Below are positions 46,353 through 56,540 of a stretch of 64,000 nucleotides of DNA, one piece after another; positions within the stretch are counted from its first letter, which is position 1, and the number at the start of each line of letters is the position of its first letter. The notes below the pieces were generated by a model. The model saw only the letters and a program-made list of their open reading frames with translations, was not told the origin of the DNA and searched no databases. Made by a program: the position numbers and the translations under genes. Source of the stretch: Rahnella sikkimica (GTDB lineage: Bacteria > Pseudomonadota > Gammaproteobacteria > Enterobacterales > Enterobacteriaceae). The stretch lies in NCBI RefSeq assembly GCF_002951615.1, contig NZ_CP019062.1, positions 1,426,001-1,490,000 of the forward strand, written 5' to 3'.

Positions 46353-46913
46353 ATGAGCCATAAGATCCGCCTTGCCCAGGAATCTGAAGCCCCGGCGCTG
46401 CATTCCCTGCTGCAAAAAGCCTATGCGCCGCTGCTCGAACACGGCATCCATTTCACCATCACCCGCGCCAGCGTGGAGGATGTGCGGGATGTGATCCGCA
46501 ATGAAACCACTTATGTGCTGGAAAAAGACGGCGAGCTGACGGCCACGCTGACGACCCGTTTTCTGTGGACTCCGGCGAAAAATCATCTCGCGCCCTGGCC
46601 TTTCGTCCACTGGTTTGCCGTGGCGGAACACGCCAAAGGGCAAGGTTTTGGCAGCGAGATTATCCGTTATGTCGAAGAGACGTTTTTGCGCGACACGCTG
46701 AAATCCCCCGCCGTGTATCTGGCGACCGCCATCAAACATCCGTGGCTGACGGAGTTGTATCAGCGCCGGGGTTACGAGCCGTTTCTTACCGCGACGAATC
46801 CGCTGGGCGTCGAGCTGGTTTATCTGCGAAAAGTGCTGATTCAGCAGGCTTTCGACGCACAGGAACAGGCCCCGCTGGTACGTTCCATCGCGCAATTACG
46901 CACGCTGGTTTGA
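46353..46913 (+). CDS. GNAT-family N-acetyltransferase
   Basis: The 186-residue GNAT protein has the acetyl-CoA loop [20 protein letters not shown] (about residues 90-109) and the typical C-terminal [14 protein letters not shown] strand. AAGGAAC stands before the start. In Bacillus yxe-type gene clusters a GNAT enzyme (YxeL) acetylates S-(2-succino)cysteine before an NtaA-family monooxygenase (YxeK) attacks it; this pairing is reproduced here, so N-acetylation of an S-substituted cysteine is a reasonable guess. A minus-strand frame covering it is a shadow. Confidence 0.85.
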   Translation: MSHKIRLAQESEAPALHSLLQKAYAPLLEHGIHFTITRASVEDVRDVIRNETTYVLEKDGELTATLTTRFLWTPAKNHLAPWPFVHWFAVAEHAKGQGFGSEIIRYVEETFLRDTLKSPAVYLATAIKHPWLTELYQRRGYEPFLTATNPLGVELVYLRKVLIQQAFDAQEQAPLVRSIAQLRTLV

Positions 46914-46981
46914 TCGCGCATCAGCGCTATTTAATTCACGAATGTTTTATTTCTGAGAGCCGTCCATTTAAGGGAAAGAAA

Positions 46982-48322
46982 ATGACTCAAAAACAAAAAA
47001 TACGTCTCGGCGCTATTATTCAGGGCGCATCGGGAAATATGTCCGCATGGCGACACCCGGATGCCATTGCCGACGCCAGTATTAATATTCAGTTCTGCCA
47101 GCAATTAGCGCAAAGAGCCGAACAGGCTAAATTTGATTTCTTATTTGTGGCCGATGGCTTGTTTATTACTGAGAAATCTATCCCGCATTTTCTTAACCGT
47201 TTTGAACCGATTACGCTGCTTTCCGCGCTGTCGCTGGTGACACAAAAAATCGGACTGGTCGCCACGCTTTCCACCTCGTACAGCGAGCCTTTCACCGTCG
47301 CGCGCCAGTTCGCCAGCCTCGATCATCTCAGCGGCGGCCGCGCAGGCTGGAACGTTGTGACCTCGCCGCTGGAAGGTTCGGCCAAAAACTTCTCACGTGA
47401 CAAACACCCGGAACACGACGAGCGTTACCGCATTGCCAGCGAATACGTCAGCGTCGTCAAAGGCTTATGGGATTCCTGGGAAAAAGACGCGTTTGTGCGC
47501 AACAAAGCCACCGGCCAGTTCTTTGCGTCGGATAAGCTGCACACGCTCAATCACCACGGCAAATATTTCTCGGTACAGGGCCCGCTGAACGTCGGCCGCT
47601 CTCCGCAGGGGCGTCCGGTCGTCTTCCAGGCCGGTGCTTCCGAGCAGGGAAAAGCCTTTGCAGCCCAAGCCGCCGACGCGATTTACACCCGTCAGGAAAC
47701 GCCGGAGCTGGCACGCGAATTCCGCGAAGACGTCCGCCGTCAGTTGGTCGAAAATGGCCGCGACGCCGACGGCATTCGCGTCTTCCAGGGCATCAGCGTG
47801 ATTATCGGTGACACTGTCACGGATGCCGAGCGTAAATATCAGGAAACCGCGCAACTGGTGACGCTGGAAAGCGCGCTGGATTATCTGGGGCGCTACTTTG
47901 AGCATCATGATTTCGCGCAATACGACCCGGATGCGCCGTTCCCGGACATCGGCGATTTAGGCCAGAACAGCTTCCGCAGCACGACCGATGAAATCAAACG
48001 CAATGCTAAAGAACGCGGGCTGACATTACGGCAAGCCGCGCTGGAAGCCGCCACGCCCCGCCCGACATTCTCCGGCACCGCCGAACACGTCGCCGACGGG
48101 CTGGAGCACTGGTTTACGTCTGGTGCAACGGACGGTTTTATCGTTCGGGGTGGCACGCCGACGGCATTTGATGATTTTATCGACTTCGTCATTCCGATTT
48201 TACAGGCACGCGGGTTGTATCGTACCGAGTACGAAGACGGGACGCTTCGCGGGAATCTGGGGTTACGGGAGCCGGAGAATCAGTTCGTCGAGGTTGTGCA
48301 TTCCGATGCACTGACCGTTTGA
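46982..48322 (+). CDS. NtaA/SnaA/DszA-family flavin monooxygenase
   Basis: The 446-residue LLM enzyme is of the nitrilotriacetate/dibenzothiophene-sulfone/YxeK class. Typical blocks are [18 protein letters not shown] near residue 18, [29 protein letters not shown], and [23 protein letters not shown]2 from a separate reductase is needed. The start at 46982 is preceded by AAGGGAAAG; the longer frame from 46565 runs across the GNAT gene and is false. It is 68 bp after the GNAT gene, last in the cluster before repeat R6. Confidence 0.9.
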   Translation: MTQKQKIRLGAIIQGASGNMSAWRHPDAIADASINIQFCQQLAQRAEQAKFDFLFVADGLFITEKSIPHFLNRFEPITLLSALSLVTQKIGLVATLSTSYSEPFTVARQFASLDHLSGGRAGWNVVTSPLEGSAKNFSRDKHPEHDERYRIASEYVSVVKGLWDSWEKDAFVRNKATGQFFASDKLHTLNHHGKYFSVQGPLNVGRSPQGRPVVFQAGASEQGKAFAAQAADAIYTRQETPELAREFREDVRRQLVENGRDADGIRVFQGISVIIGDTVTDAERKYQETAQLVTLESALDYLGRYFEHHDFAQYDPDAPFPDIGDLGQNSFRSTTDEIKRNAKERGLTLRQAALEAATPRPTFSGTAEHVADGLEHWFTSGATDGFIVRGGTPTAFDDFIDFVIPILQARGLYRTEYEDGTLRGNLGLREPENQFVEVVHSDALTV

Positions 48323-48329
48323 AACTTTG

Positions 48330-49160
48330 CTGAGACCGCAGCAAAAGGCGGTTTTTCACTTGCCGTGAGGGCCGGTGTTGACCGAGAAAATTTCGGTTTC
48401 TCACTTACAGTGATCGCTTAACTCACTGCGCCGAAACCGCCCAAGAGAGGGAAGTGCTTTCCCTCTCTTGGATCTCTCCCCGCTTTTTCAACACGTGCTA
48501 TCGCTCGCTGGCTATGTTTCAGGTGCCGCAGCTATTGCCGCGAAAACTTGCCGCTGCGCGGTTCCCTTTCTCGGTTTCGAGCCACAGGTCTCGAAACACT
48601 TCGTTCGGCAAGCTTTCTGAAAGCGGCTGGAGGCTTTCTGAATGTGCAAACATTTGCAAACTGTTGGTTTGCTCCTCCCCCTGCGAAGGGGGAGGTTGGG
48701 AGGGGGTTTAGCAGGCCACTGAGTCGCTAAAACCAACACCCCATCCCGGCCTTCCCCTCGTGAGAGGGGAAGGAGAAAACCAACAATCAGCCTGCATCTA
48801 ACTTCCGAATTATATAGCCTGTGGCCGCTTTCAAAACGACGGCGAGTGAGGAGTGAGAAACGGCGAGAGTCTGTTTTCGAGCAGGTTCGAACCCGAGGCG
48901 AGAGAACCGTGCAGCGGCGGCGTTTGCGGCAATAGCTGCGGCACCTGGAACATAGCCAGCGAGCGGAGCGCGCAGTAAAAAAGACGCGGAGATTCCAAAG
49001 AGGGCTCGTCATAGCCCTCTTTGGTCGGTTTCGGCGCAGTGAGTTAAGTGATCACAGTTATTGAAAAACCGAAATCTTCTCGATCCTTCGTCAGCGTCAC
49101 ACTGCAAGTGAAAAACCGAAATCTTCTCGATCTTTCGACAGCGTCACACTGCAAGTGAAA
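48330..49160. repeat. Palindromic repeat R6 with full CT-rich centre
   Basis: Lies between two convergent LLM genes. Left edge GGTTTTTCACTTGCCGTGAG and TTTCGGTTTCTCACTTACAG; perfect 13-bp hairpin CCAAGAGAGGGAA (48441-48453) with TTCCCTCTCTTGG (48459-48471); type 1 core. The CT-rich palindromic centre is at about 48672-48785 (CTCCCCCTGCGAAGGGGGAG and CCTTCCCCTCGTGAGAGG). The inverted type 2 arm has hairpin CCAAAGAGGGCT (48995-49006) with AGCCCTCTTTGG (49013-49024), followed by 47-bp tandem units at the right edge. It represents the pre-insertion state of R1. Confidence 0.87.
49063..49156 (+). repeat. 47-bp tandem repeat at R6 right edge
   Basis: Two units (49063-49109 and 49110-49156), each opening GAAAAACCGAAATCTTCTCG and closing GTCACACTGCAAGT, differ at 2 of 47 positions. 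A third partial unit runs into the stop region of the next gene. They are the inverted equivalent of the 50-bp units at the R4 edge. Confidence 0.88.
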
Positions 49161-49167
49161 ACCGAAT

Positions 49168-50460
49168 TTAAAGCGGCACGGGCAAACCAAGATTTGCCCG
49201 AAAATCCCCCCCGGTATAATCCGTATCCACCAGCCCGCGTTTCCGTAACTCCGGTAATAACCCGTTCAAAAGTAAATCCTCCTGATCCGCCTGCCCCAGT
49301 CCATGTAATGAAATCACATCCAGCACACCCGCGCGATAGCGCTCTTCTATGGCGTCCGCCAGCGATTCCGCCGTTCCGGCGACAAACCAGTGGCCGGTTT
49401 CCTGTGCCTGAATGATCAGTTCGCGCAGCGTCAGCCCCTGTAGGGCGAAACGTTTGAAGATTTCCGCACGCCCGCGACGGCGGTTGACCTGCTCAACGTC
49501 CGGCAGTAACCGCAGCGGGATCGGCTGATCCAGCGGGGAATCGCGCAGGTCTATTTCACCGCCGAGCATGTCAGCGACTTTGAGCCGCCCTTGCTGATAA
49601 TCGATCCGCTCGTGCTTTTCAAACAGACGGCGCGCCACGTCTGACGGGCTTTCGCCGATGACAGAATGAAACGAATTCATGATCAGTGGCCGGTTTTCGC
49701 GGCGGCCAGACGCATCGGCGTGATGATGCACGCGCTCCACAAAGGCTTTGGCATCTTCCAGCGTCGGCTGCGAGGTGTAAATCACTTCGGCGTATTTCGC
49801 GCCGAGTTTCAGGCCTTCTTCGGATTGCCCGGCCTGAAACTGTACCGGCCTGCGCTGTGGCGGTGGCGGGACGTTCAGCGGGCCCTGCACGCGGAAGAAA
49901 TCCCCGTGATGGTTAATCGGGTGCAGTTTGCGCGGGTCAATTTTCACCGAACCGTTTTTACTGCGCGTCACCGCGTCCGGCTGATTGGCGTCAAATAAGG
50001 CATTGATGACCTGAATAAATTCCGTCGCGCGGGCGTAACGCACTTCCGGCGCGGGAAGCTGAATGTCACCGAAGTTTTCCTCACCCACCGAGGACGTCAC
50101 GGCGTTCCAGCCCGCGCGGCCACCGCTGACGTGATCGAGCGTGCCAATCAGTCGCGCCAGATTGTACGGGTGCTGGTAGGTGGTTGAAACGGTGGCGATC
50201 AGCCCTATGTGTGACGTCACCTGGCTAAGCGCGGCGAGTGTGACAATCGGATCCTGGCTGCCGGTTGAGCCGGAAAGCCCGTCGGGATCGGCCTGCAATA
50301 AATCGGCAGTGAAAAGCGCGGTGAATTTCTCTTTCTCCGCTTTTTTGGCCAGCGCCACGGCGCGGGAAATACCGGTATCCGGGCGCGGATCATCAGAGGC
50401 GTAAATTGCGCTCCCTGCCCCGGCCAGGGTTTTTAAACGTCTGCGGGATGAACTGGTCAA
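49168..50460 (-). CDS. NtaA/SnaA/DszA-family flavin monooxygenase, second copy
   Basis: The 430-residue LLM enzyme is a diverged relative of the 46982 gene. Blocks include [55 protein letters not shown], and RPVQFQAGQSEEGLKLG. The N-terminus (MTSSSRRRLKTLAGAGSAIY) is shorter before the first strand than in the other copy. Its stop lies inside the decayed edge of R6. It is divergent from the peptide-type importer across 310 bp, so these genes may share regulation. Confidence 0.88.
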   Translation of the reverse strand: MTSSSRRRLKTLAGAGSAIYASDDPRPDTGISRAVALAKKAEKEKFTALFTADLLQADPDGLSGSTGSQDPIVTLAALSQVTSHIGLIATVSTTYQHPYNLARLIGTLDHVSGGRAGWNAVTSSVGEENFGDIQLPAPEVRYARATEFIQVINALFDANQPDAVTRSKNGSVKIDPRKLHPINHHGDFFRVQGPLNVPPPPQRRPVQFQAGQSEEGLKLGAKYAEVIYTSQPTLEDAKAFVERVHHHADASGRRENRPLIMNSFHSVIGESPSDVARRLFEKHERIDYQQGRLKVADMLGGEIDLRDSPLDQPIPLRLLPDVEQVNRRRGRAEIFKRFALQGLTLRELIIQAQETGHWFVAGTAESLADAIEERYRAGVLDVISLHGLGQADQEDLLLNGLLPELRKRGLVDTDYTGGDFRANLGLPVPL

Positions 50461-50770
50461 ACTGATCTCCTTTAACGGGAAAGATAAACCTGCGTTAAAA
50501 ATAGAGAACAGAGGTGATTACGCCACGAAGAAAAAAGCATTTTATAACCCTGAATATGGATAAGCCGGGTTTTCCTGATTATTCACTGACTGATCAAAAA
50601 AATAATTTTCCGCTAAGTCATTTATTATCGCTGATAAGCAAATATTGTGATTTTACAACTTAGTAACCTGCCCTTAATAATTCCTTTCAGCCGCCGGTTA
50701 ATAGTGCGGCATCCTTATTATTTATGCGTTTATTCGAATCATTGATGATTAATAACCTGACGGGAAATGT
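50461..50770. promoter_or_regulatory. Divergent AT-rich gap between monooxygenase and peptide-type importer
   Basis: This gap of 310 bp is distinctly AT-rich compared with its neighbours. It must contain promoters for both flanking genes. An AAAGGAGATC ribosome site for the minus-strand gene is at its left end. ATTCGAATCATTGATGATTA near 50731 is palindrome-rich. No regulator site could be assigned; CysB or Cbl would be logical for sulfur genes but I see no diagnostic match. Confidence 0.4.
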
Positions 50771-52393
50771 ATGAAATCTTTTGCTGGTGCGCGTTCTCTT
50801 TCTGCTTTAACACTGCTGGTGCTTTCTTCCGGGCAGTCGCTGTTTGCCGCTGAACAACCTCAGCCAGGCGGAAGCCTGACGTGGGGCGTCGAAACCGAGC
50901 CCAATACGCTGAATCCGCAGTTAAACGGGCAATCCAAAGCCGAGCTTATCCTGCGCGTTGCCTATGAATCACTGCTGGCGCGCACGCCCGACGGCGCGTA
51001 TATCCCGTGGCTGGCGACCGGTTATCACGTTTCCGATGACGGCAAAACTTACACCTTTACCCTGCGCGATGACGTGAAGTTTTCGAACGGGGAAAAACTG
51101 ACGTCTGCCGCCGTGGCAGAAAACTTCCGTCATGCACAGGATCCGGCGTATTGCGCGGGTTCGAGTATTTGTGCGCTGGCCGGGAGAATCGACACCATCG
51201 CCACGCCGGACGAGCACACGGTTACCCTCACGCTGAAGCAGGTTTACAGCCCGTTCCTCTCGTTTGCCTCCGGCCTGAAACTGATTTCGCCGTCGTCGTG
51301 GACGTCGCCGCAGCTGAAAGCCGGTGGCACGGATATCGCGGGAACCGGCCCGTTTATTCTCAGGCGCTATGAGAAAGGCCAGCAGATTGAATATGTGCGC
51401 AACCCGGATTATCACTGGGCGTCGGCGAATGCCAAACATCAGGGCCCGGCGTATCTCGAAAGCGTAACGTACCGTTTCCTGCCGGAATCTTCCGTGCGCA
51501 CCGGCGCACTGCTTTCCGGTCAGGTGGATGTGATTGAAGGCGTGTCCGGCAACGATGCGGGCGAATTCAAGGACAACGCGGATTTCAGCTATCAGCACGC
51601 CCTGAACACCGGCACGCCGTATTCGCTGTTCCTGAATGTGAAATATGGCCCGACGCAGGAAGTGAAAGTACGGCAGGCGATTTTACAGGGGCTGGATATT
51701 TCTCCGATTCTGCAATCGATTTATCGCGGCGAACGCACGCGCGTCTGGGGCATTACGTCGCCGGTTGACCCGCTGTATGACGCCAGCCTGACCGGCAAAT
51801 ACGGCAATAATCCAAAGCTTGCGAACCAGCTTCTGGACGAAGCCGGCTGGAAAACCAAAGGCGCTGACGGCATTCGCACAAAAGACGGCCAGCCGCTGAG
51901 CATCGAAATTATTCAGGCACAGGCCACCGTGCGCGATCAGCGTGATGTCCTGTTGCAGGCATTGCAGGCACAGGCACGGCAGCGGCTGGGCGTGGATCTG
52001 AAAATCCGTTACGTCGATTCCGGTACCTATACCGAAGTCAGAAAAACCGGTCAGTTTGGCTCGATTGCCAACTCCAATACCGACACCGACGGCATCGATA
52101 TCGAAAACCATTACCTGCCGGTCAACGCCGGCGGCGCGATCAACTACAGCCGCACCGATGCACCGGAAATCATTCCGCTGCTGAAAGGTGCGTCGCAGAC
52201 GCTGGATAACGCTGAACGCAAAAAATTCTACGGCCAGTTGCAGAATTTTGCCGTGTTGCAGCAGGCGCTGGCGATCCCGCTTTATGAGCCGGAAGACCAG
52301 ATTGCGGCGGCGTCTTACGTTCATGGCGTCGGTTTCCGTCCGTTCAAACAGATGCCGGAAAACGCCTACGACGTCTGGCTGAGCAAGCATTAA
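50771..52393 (+). CDS. Family-5 periplasmic binding protein (peptide/opine/nickel type)
   Basis: The 540-residue receptor has a signal peptide MKSFAGARSLSALTLLVLSS with cleavage near FAA-EQPQPGG, then GGSLTWGVETEPNTLNPQLN, typical of SBP family 5 (DppA/OppA). FTLRDDVKFSNGEKLTSAAV and GTGPFILRRYEKGQQIEYV are family blocks. It is the first gene of a four-gene import operon. Beside flavin monooxygenases it may serve a sulfur- or aromatic-containing peptide-like compound; sequence alone does not name the ligand. Confidence 0.9.
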   Translation: MKSFAGARSLSALTLLVLSSGQSLFAAEQPQPGGSLTWGVETEPNTLNPQLNGQSKAELILRVAYESLLARTPDGAYIPWLATGYHVSDDGKTYTFTLRDDVKFSNGEKLTSAAVAENFRHAQDPAYCAGSSICALAGRIDTIATPDEHTVTLTLKQVYSPFLSFASGLKLISPSSWTSPQLKAGGTDIAGTGPFILRRYEKGQQIEYVRNPDYHWASANAKHQGPAYLESVTYRFLPESSVRTGALLSGQVDVIEGVSGNDAGEFKDNADFSYQHALNTGTPYSLFLNVKYGPTQEVKVRQAILQGLDISPILQSIYRGERTRVWGITSPVDPLYDASLTGKYGNNPKLANQLLDEAGWKTKGADGIRTKDGQPLSIEIIQAQATVRDQRDVLLQALQAQARQRLGVDLKIRYVDSGTYTEVRKTGQFGSIANSNTDTDGIDIENHYLPVNAGGAINYSRTDAPEIIPLLKGASQTLDNAERKKFYGQLQNFAVLQQALAIPLYEPEDQIAAASYVHGVGFRPFKQMPENAYDVWLSKH

Positions 52394-52414
52394 TCAGCAG
52401 TAAGGAGCTTTATT

Positions 52415-53410
52415 ATGTCGGCTGAAAGTACCTTTATTCCCCCGCAGCGGCCTAAGTCAGCGCCGTCATGGCACGGGCGCGTTGTCCGGCGGTTGCTGAG
52501 CGGTGCGCTGGTGCTGTGGGCCGCGGTCACGCTGTCTTTTATCAGCGTGTATCTCGCGCCGGGCGATATCGTCAGTTTGCTGATGGGCGAACAGGTACAA
52601 ACACCGGCGATTGAAGCGGCGATCCGCGCGGAATGGGGGCTGGATCAGCCCCTGTATCTGCAATATCTGCACTATCTCTGGCGCGTTTTACACGGTGATT
52701 TTGGCCGCTCTTATATGCTCAATACCGACGTCAGTTCGCTGGTGTTATCGCAGCTGTGGCCAACGCTTAAACTCACCGGTCTGGCGCTGGTCATCAGCCT
52801 GGTGTTTGCCGTGGTGATGGCCGTCGTAACCGCGCACCGTCGCTGGGGGCAACGCATTGCGGGCGGTATCGAGCTGGTTCTGGCCTCGACGCCCTCTTTC
52901 TGGCTCGGCATTGTGCTGCTGTTTATCTTCAGCTTTACGCTGCGCTGGTTTCCGGTGGCGGGCGACCGCAGTTTTTCCTCACTGGTATTACCGGCATTAT
53001 CCCTCGGACTGGCGCAGGGTGCGGTGGTTTCTCAGGTCTTGCGGCGCGGGCTGGAAGATGCGCTCGACGAACCCTTTGTGCTGACGTTGCGCGCGTGGGG
53101 GCTGGGCAACCGCGTTATCCGTTTACGCCACGCGCTGCGCCACGCCGCCCTGCCCGCTGTCACCCTGACCGGCTGGCTGATTGGCGGTTTGCTCAGCGGC
53201 GCGGTAATCACCGAACAGGTTTTTGGCCGCCCCGGTTTGGGCAAAATCACCGTCGATGCCGTTCTGGGTAAAGACCTGCCGGTGGTGCTGGCGGTGGCGA
53301 TTTTCTCCGCGCTGGTGTACGTCGTGCTGAGTACGCTGGTGGATATTTTGTATCTGTTTATCGACCCGCGACTGCGGGATAACGGCCAGAACGGTGAGGA
53401 AAACGCATGA
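52415..53410 (+). CDS. Peptide-type ABC permease, DppB type
   Basis: The 331-residue inner-membrane permease has six spans, the family opening RRLLSGALVLWAAVTLSFIS, and periplasmic GLDQPLYLQYLHYLWRVLHG and DFGRSY. The ATPase-docking loop LEDALDEPFVLTLRAWGLGN is followed by LRHAALPAVTLTGW. AAGGAG lies upstream. It overlaps the next permease by 4 bp (ATGA). Confidence 0.92.
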   Translation: MSAESTFIPPQRPKSAPSWHGRVVRRLLSGALVLWAAVTLSFISVYLAPGDIVSLLMGEQVQTPAIEAAIRAEWGLDQPLYLQYLHYLWRVLHGDFGRSYMLNTDVSSLVLSQLWPTLKLTGLALVISLVFAVVMAVVTAHRRWGQRIAGGIELVLASTPSFWLGIVLLFIFSFTLRWFPVAGDRSFSSLVLPALSLGLAQGAVVSQVLRRGLEDALDEPFVLTLRAWGLGNRVIRLRHALRHAALPAVTLTGWLIGGLLSGAVITEQVFGRPGLGKITVDAVLGKDLPVVLAVAIFSALVYVVLSTLVDILYLFIDPRLRDNGQNGEENA

Positions 53411-54246
53411 GCCAGTTACTGATTTCAGGCGGCGTGAAGCGCCGTTTTTCTGCCGGTTACCTTCTCGCGGCAGGGTATTTACTACTGGTCGTTCTGGCGG
53501 TGATTTTCCCCGCCTGGCTGACGCATTTCGACCCGCTGAACGCCGATCCGGTTAACGCGCAACTTCCATCTTCCGCTGAACACTGGCTGGGCACCGACCA
53601 GCTCGGGCGCGACGTGCTGGCGCGTATCATTTACGGCAGCCGGTATTCCCTGCTGATCAGCCTCGCGGCGATGGTCGTGGCGGTCAGCATCGGCAGCCTG
53701 CTTGGCTTACTCGCCGGATTATTCAAAGGTCCGCTTGATGAGCTGATCAGCCGCGCCGTGGACGTGGTTTCCGCGTTCCCGGATTTACTGCTCGCACTGA
53801 TGCTGATTGCGTTCACAGGCCCCGGCACCACCAATCTGATCTTCGCACTCGGCGTCGCTTCCGTGCCGCGTTTCACCCGCGTGGTGCGGGCGCAAACCTT
53901 TGTGGTGATGTCCTCCGGTTACGTGGAACAGGCGCGCACGCTGGGTCTCAAACGCCACATTCTGGTCTGGCGGCATGTGCTGCCGCACGCTATCGCGCAC
54001 GTTCCGGCGCTGGCTACGCTCGGGCTGGGCACCGCGATTATCGGCACGGCGGGTCTGAGTTTTCTCGGCATGGGGCCGCAACCGCCGACGGCAGAATGGG
54101 GGCTGATGCTGGCCGAAGGCCGCAATTATCTGCGCAATGCGTGGTGGATTGGCGTCTGGCCGGGCGTGGCGATCACCCTGACCGTGATTTCTGTGAACAC
54201 GCTGGGCCGCTACTGGCAGGCCACTTTTGAAGGGAAACAGCCATGA
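53407..54246 (+). CDS. Peptide-type ABC permease, DppC type
   Basis: The 279-residue permease has six spans and the DppC hallmark HWLGTDQLGRDVLARIIYGSR-type block (residues about 58-78). The docking loop SSGYVEQARTLGLKRHILVW is followed by RHVLPHAIAHV. It overlaps genes on both sides by 4 bp, so it is tightly coupled with its DppB-type partner and the fused ATPase. Confidence 0.92.
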   Translation: MSQLLISGGVKRRFSAGYLLAAGYLLLVVLAVIFPAWLTHFDPLNADPVNAQLPSSAEHWLGTDQLGRDVLARIIYGSRYSLLISLAAMVVAVSIGSLLGLLAGLFKGPLDELISRAVDVVSAFPDLLLALMLIAFTGPGTTNLIFALGVASVPRFTRVVRAQTFVVMSSGYVEQARTLGLKRHILVWRHVLPHAIAHVPALATLGLGTAIIGTAGLSFLGMGPQPPTAEWGLMLAEGRNYLRNAWWIGVWPGVAITLTVISVNTLGRYWQATFEGKQP

Positions 54247-55874
54247 GCGACGAACTGTTTATTGATATCCGCAATCTTTCGATCACTTTTCCCTCGGCGG
54301 ACGGCGAAAAACCGGCGGTCAGTGGCCTGAATTTGCAGCTCAGACGCGGGGAATCACTCGCGTTCGTCGGGGAGTCCGGCTCGGGGAAAACCGTCACAGC
54401 CCGCAGCCTGCTGGGGTTACAGGATGCCAAAGCGCGTATCACCGCCGACCGTTTTGTGATCGACGGGCAGGATATGCTCGGTGCCAGCCAGCGCCGCTGG
54501 CGGAAAATTCGTGGCAGCAAAATTGGCTATGTGTTGCAGGACGCGCTGGTGTCGCTCGACCCGTTGCGCCGCATCAGTCAGCAACTGCGCGATGCGTTAC
54601 AGGCGAACCGCGCCGCTAAGCCGCAGGAGCTGCATCTGCAAAGCATTTCTCTGCTCAAATCGGTTGGCATTCCTGATGCTGAAAACCGGCTGACGGCGTA
54701 TCCGCATCAGCTTTCCGGCGGGCTTCGTCAGCGTGTGCTGATCGCCACCGCGCTGGCCGGGAAACCCGGTTTGCTGATTGCCGATGAACCGACCACCGCG
54801 CTGGATATGACGGTGCAGAAACAGATTCTGGATCTGCTGCAACAGCGCCGCGACCGGGGCGAAAGTCTGTTGCTGATCAGCCACGACCTTTCTGTGGTCG
54901 GGCAACTCGCCGACCGGATCCTGGTCATGCATCAGGGCAAGGTGGTGGAAGAAGGCACGGGCGAAAAACTGCTGAGCACGCCGGATCACCCGTATACGCG
55001 CCAGCTGCTCGCTGCCATTCCCGGCCCTGCCACGCGCGGGTTGAAACTCTCCGGCCAGAGCGGCAGGCCGCTGCCCGCCAAAAATATCGCCACCGGCGAA
55101 CCGGTGCTGGACGTACGCAATCTGAGCAAACATTACGCGGACAAAGCCGTGGTAAACCACGTCAGTCTGACGCTGGCGGCGGGCGAAACGTTGGGGATTG
55201 TGGGTGAATCCGGCTCGGGGAAAACCACGCTGGCCAGAATGGTGCTCGGCCTGACTGAACCCGGTTCCGGCACGATCACTATTCAGGGTCAGCGCTGGAG
55301 TCAGATCCCCGAATCCGTCCGCAGGCTGCAACGCCGCGGGATTCAGCTGATCGCACAAGATCCGCTCAGCTCTTTTGATCCGCGTTATAACGTGGAAAAA
55401 ATCATCGGAGAAAGCCTCGACAGTGTGGGGATTTTTGGCGATGAACGACGCCGCCGCATCCTGCAATTGCTCGATGAAGTGCAGCTCGGTGAAGGATTTT
55501 TGCGGCGTTATCCGCGCGAACTTTCCGGCGGTCAACGCCAGCGTATTGCCATCGCCCGCGCGTTTGCCCCGAATCCTGCATTACTCGTGGCCGACGAGCC
55601 GGTGAGCGCGCTGGACGTTTCCGTTCAGGCGCAGGTGCTGGATTTACTGGCCGACATGCAGGCCGAACACCGCACCGCGCTGCTGTTTATTTCGCATGAT
55701 CTCGGCGTAGTCCATCATCTGGCGGACAGGGTGATGGTGATGAAAGACGGCAGCGTGGTCGAGCACGGACAGGTCGATGACATCTTCCACCGCCCCGCCC
55801 ATCCGTGGACCCAACAACTGATTAATGCGCTGCCGGTGGTGGCATCACGCCCTGATCAAACGGCGGCGTTTTAA
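54243..55874 (+). CDS. Fused double ATPase of peptide-type importer (DppD-DppF / GsiA-like)
   Basis: The 543-residue protein carries two complete ABC ATPase domains. Domain 1: Walker A GESGSGKT, signature LSGGLRQRV, Walker [13 protein letters not shown]. Domain 2, from about residue 280: a second [29 protein letters not shown]. This fused form occurs in GsiA and YejF. Its last 30 bp overlap the 3' end of the convergent amino-acid permease gene, so the two operons interfere at their tails. Confidence 0.92.
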   Translation: MSDELFIDIRNLSITFPSADGEKPAVSGLNLQLRRGESLAFVGESGSGKTVTARSLLGLQDAKARITADRFVIDGQDMLGASQRRWRKIRGSKIGYVLQDALVSLDPLRRISQQLRDALQANRAAKPQELHLQSISLLKSVGIPDAENRLTAYPHQLSGGLRQRVLIATALAGKPGLLIADEPTTALDMTVQKQILDLLQQRRDRGESLLLISHDLSVVGQLADRILVMHQGKVVEEGTGEKLLSTPDHPYTRQLLAAIPGPATRGLKLSGQSGRPLPAKNIATGEPVLDVRNLSKHYADKAVVNHVSLTLAAGETLGIVGESGSGKTTLARMVLGLTEPGSGTITIQGQRWSQIPESVRRLQRRGIQLIAQDPLSSFDPRYNVEKIIGESLDSVGIFGDERRRRILQLLDEVQLGEGFLRRYPRELSGGQRQRIAIARAFAPNPALLVADEPVSALDVSVQAQVLDLLADMQAEHRTALLFISHDLGVVHHLADRVMVMKDGSVVEHGQVDDIFHRPAHPWTQQLINALPVVASRPDQTAAF

Positions 55875-56540
55875 GGATTTCCCCGCCACATACGCCAGCG
55901 ACGCACACAGCAGGTAATACATCAGGCCGACAAACAGGAAGATTTCCGCCGGGTAGATTTGCACCCGGTTATTCACCTGCCCCGCGACGGTGGTCAGTTC
56001 CGGCACGTTGACGATAAACGCCAGCGAGGTGTCTTTCACCAGCGAGATCAGCAACCCGAGATACGACGGCAAAAGATTTGGCCACGCCTGCGGCAGCAGG
56101 ACATTGAGCAAAACCTGTCTGTAACTCATGCCAGATGCAATCCCCGCTTCGGTTTGCCCGCGCGGCAGTGACTCCAGCCCGGCCAGCGTGGAGTGCATCA
56201 CCGCCGCCGAGGTAAACCAGGCGAGTGCGATAATCACCGTCAGCGGGCCGGGGATCGAGCCGCCAAACACCACCGGCAACAGGAAATAGAGCCAGAAAAT
56301 CACAAAAATCAGCGGGATGCCGCGGATAAACGAGGCCCACAGAAACAGTAATTTTCGCGTCCAGCCACCGAAACGCCACGCTAACGCCGCCATCGCCACG
56401 CCCAGCACTAACGCCAGCACGCCAGCAGAAACGGCCATGATCAGCGTGAGCAAAACGCCGCCCGGTTCGCCGTCGGCCAGCCTGCCCCACAGCATATAGG
56501 TGAAATTATCCTGTAAAACCGACCAGTCAAACTCCATCAT
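55845..56540 (-). CDS. Polar amino-acid ABC permease (HisM/YecS type), distal
   Basis: The 231-residue permease has about five spans and the docking loop GLESLPRGQTEAGIASGMSY, followed by VLLPQAWPNLLPSYL, characteristic of the polar amino-acid uptake family. It is the last gene of a minus-strand operon: binding protein, ATPase, permease, permease. It overlaps the previous permease by 14 bp and the convergent ATPase gene by 30 bp. Confidence 0.9.
   Translation of the reverse strand: MMEFDWSVLQDNFTYMLWGRLADGEPGGVLLTLIMAVSAGVLALVLGVAMAALAWRFGGWTRKLLFLWASFIRGIPLIFVIFWLYFLLPVVFGGSIPGPLTVIIALAWFTSAAVMHSTLAGLESLPRGQTEAGIASGMSYRQVLLNVLLPQAWPNLLPSYLGLLISLVKDTSLAFIVNVPELTTVAGQVNNRVQIYPAEIFLFVGLMYYLLCASLAYVAGKSLKRRRLIRA

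Noticed and set aside
46565..46981. Long upstream extension of the 46982 monooxygenase frame
   Set aside because: It overlaps the GNAT gene in another frame; family homology starts at 46982, which has a good ribosome site.
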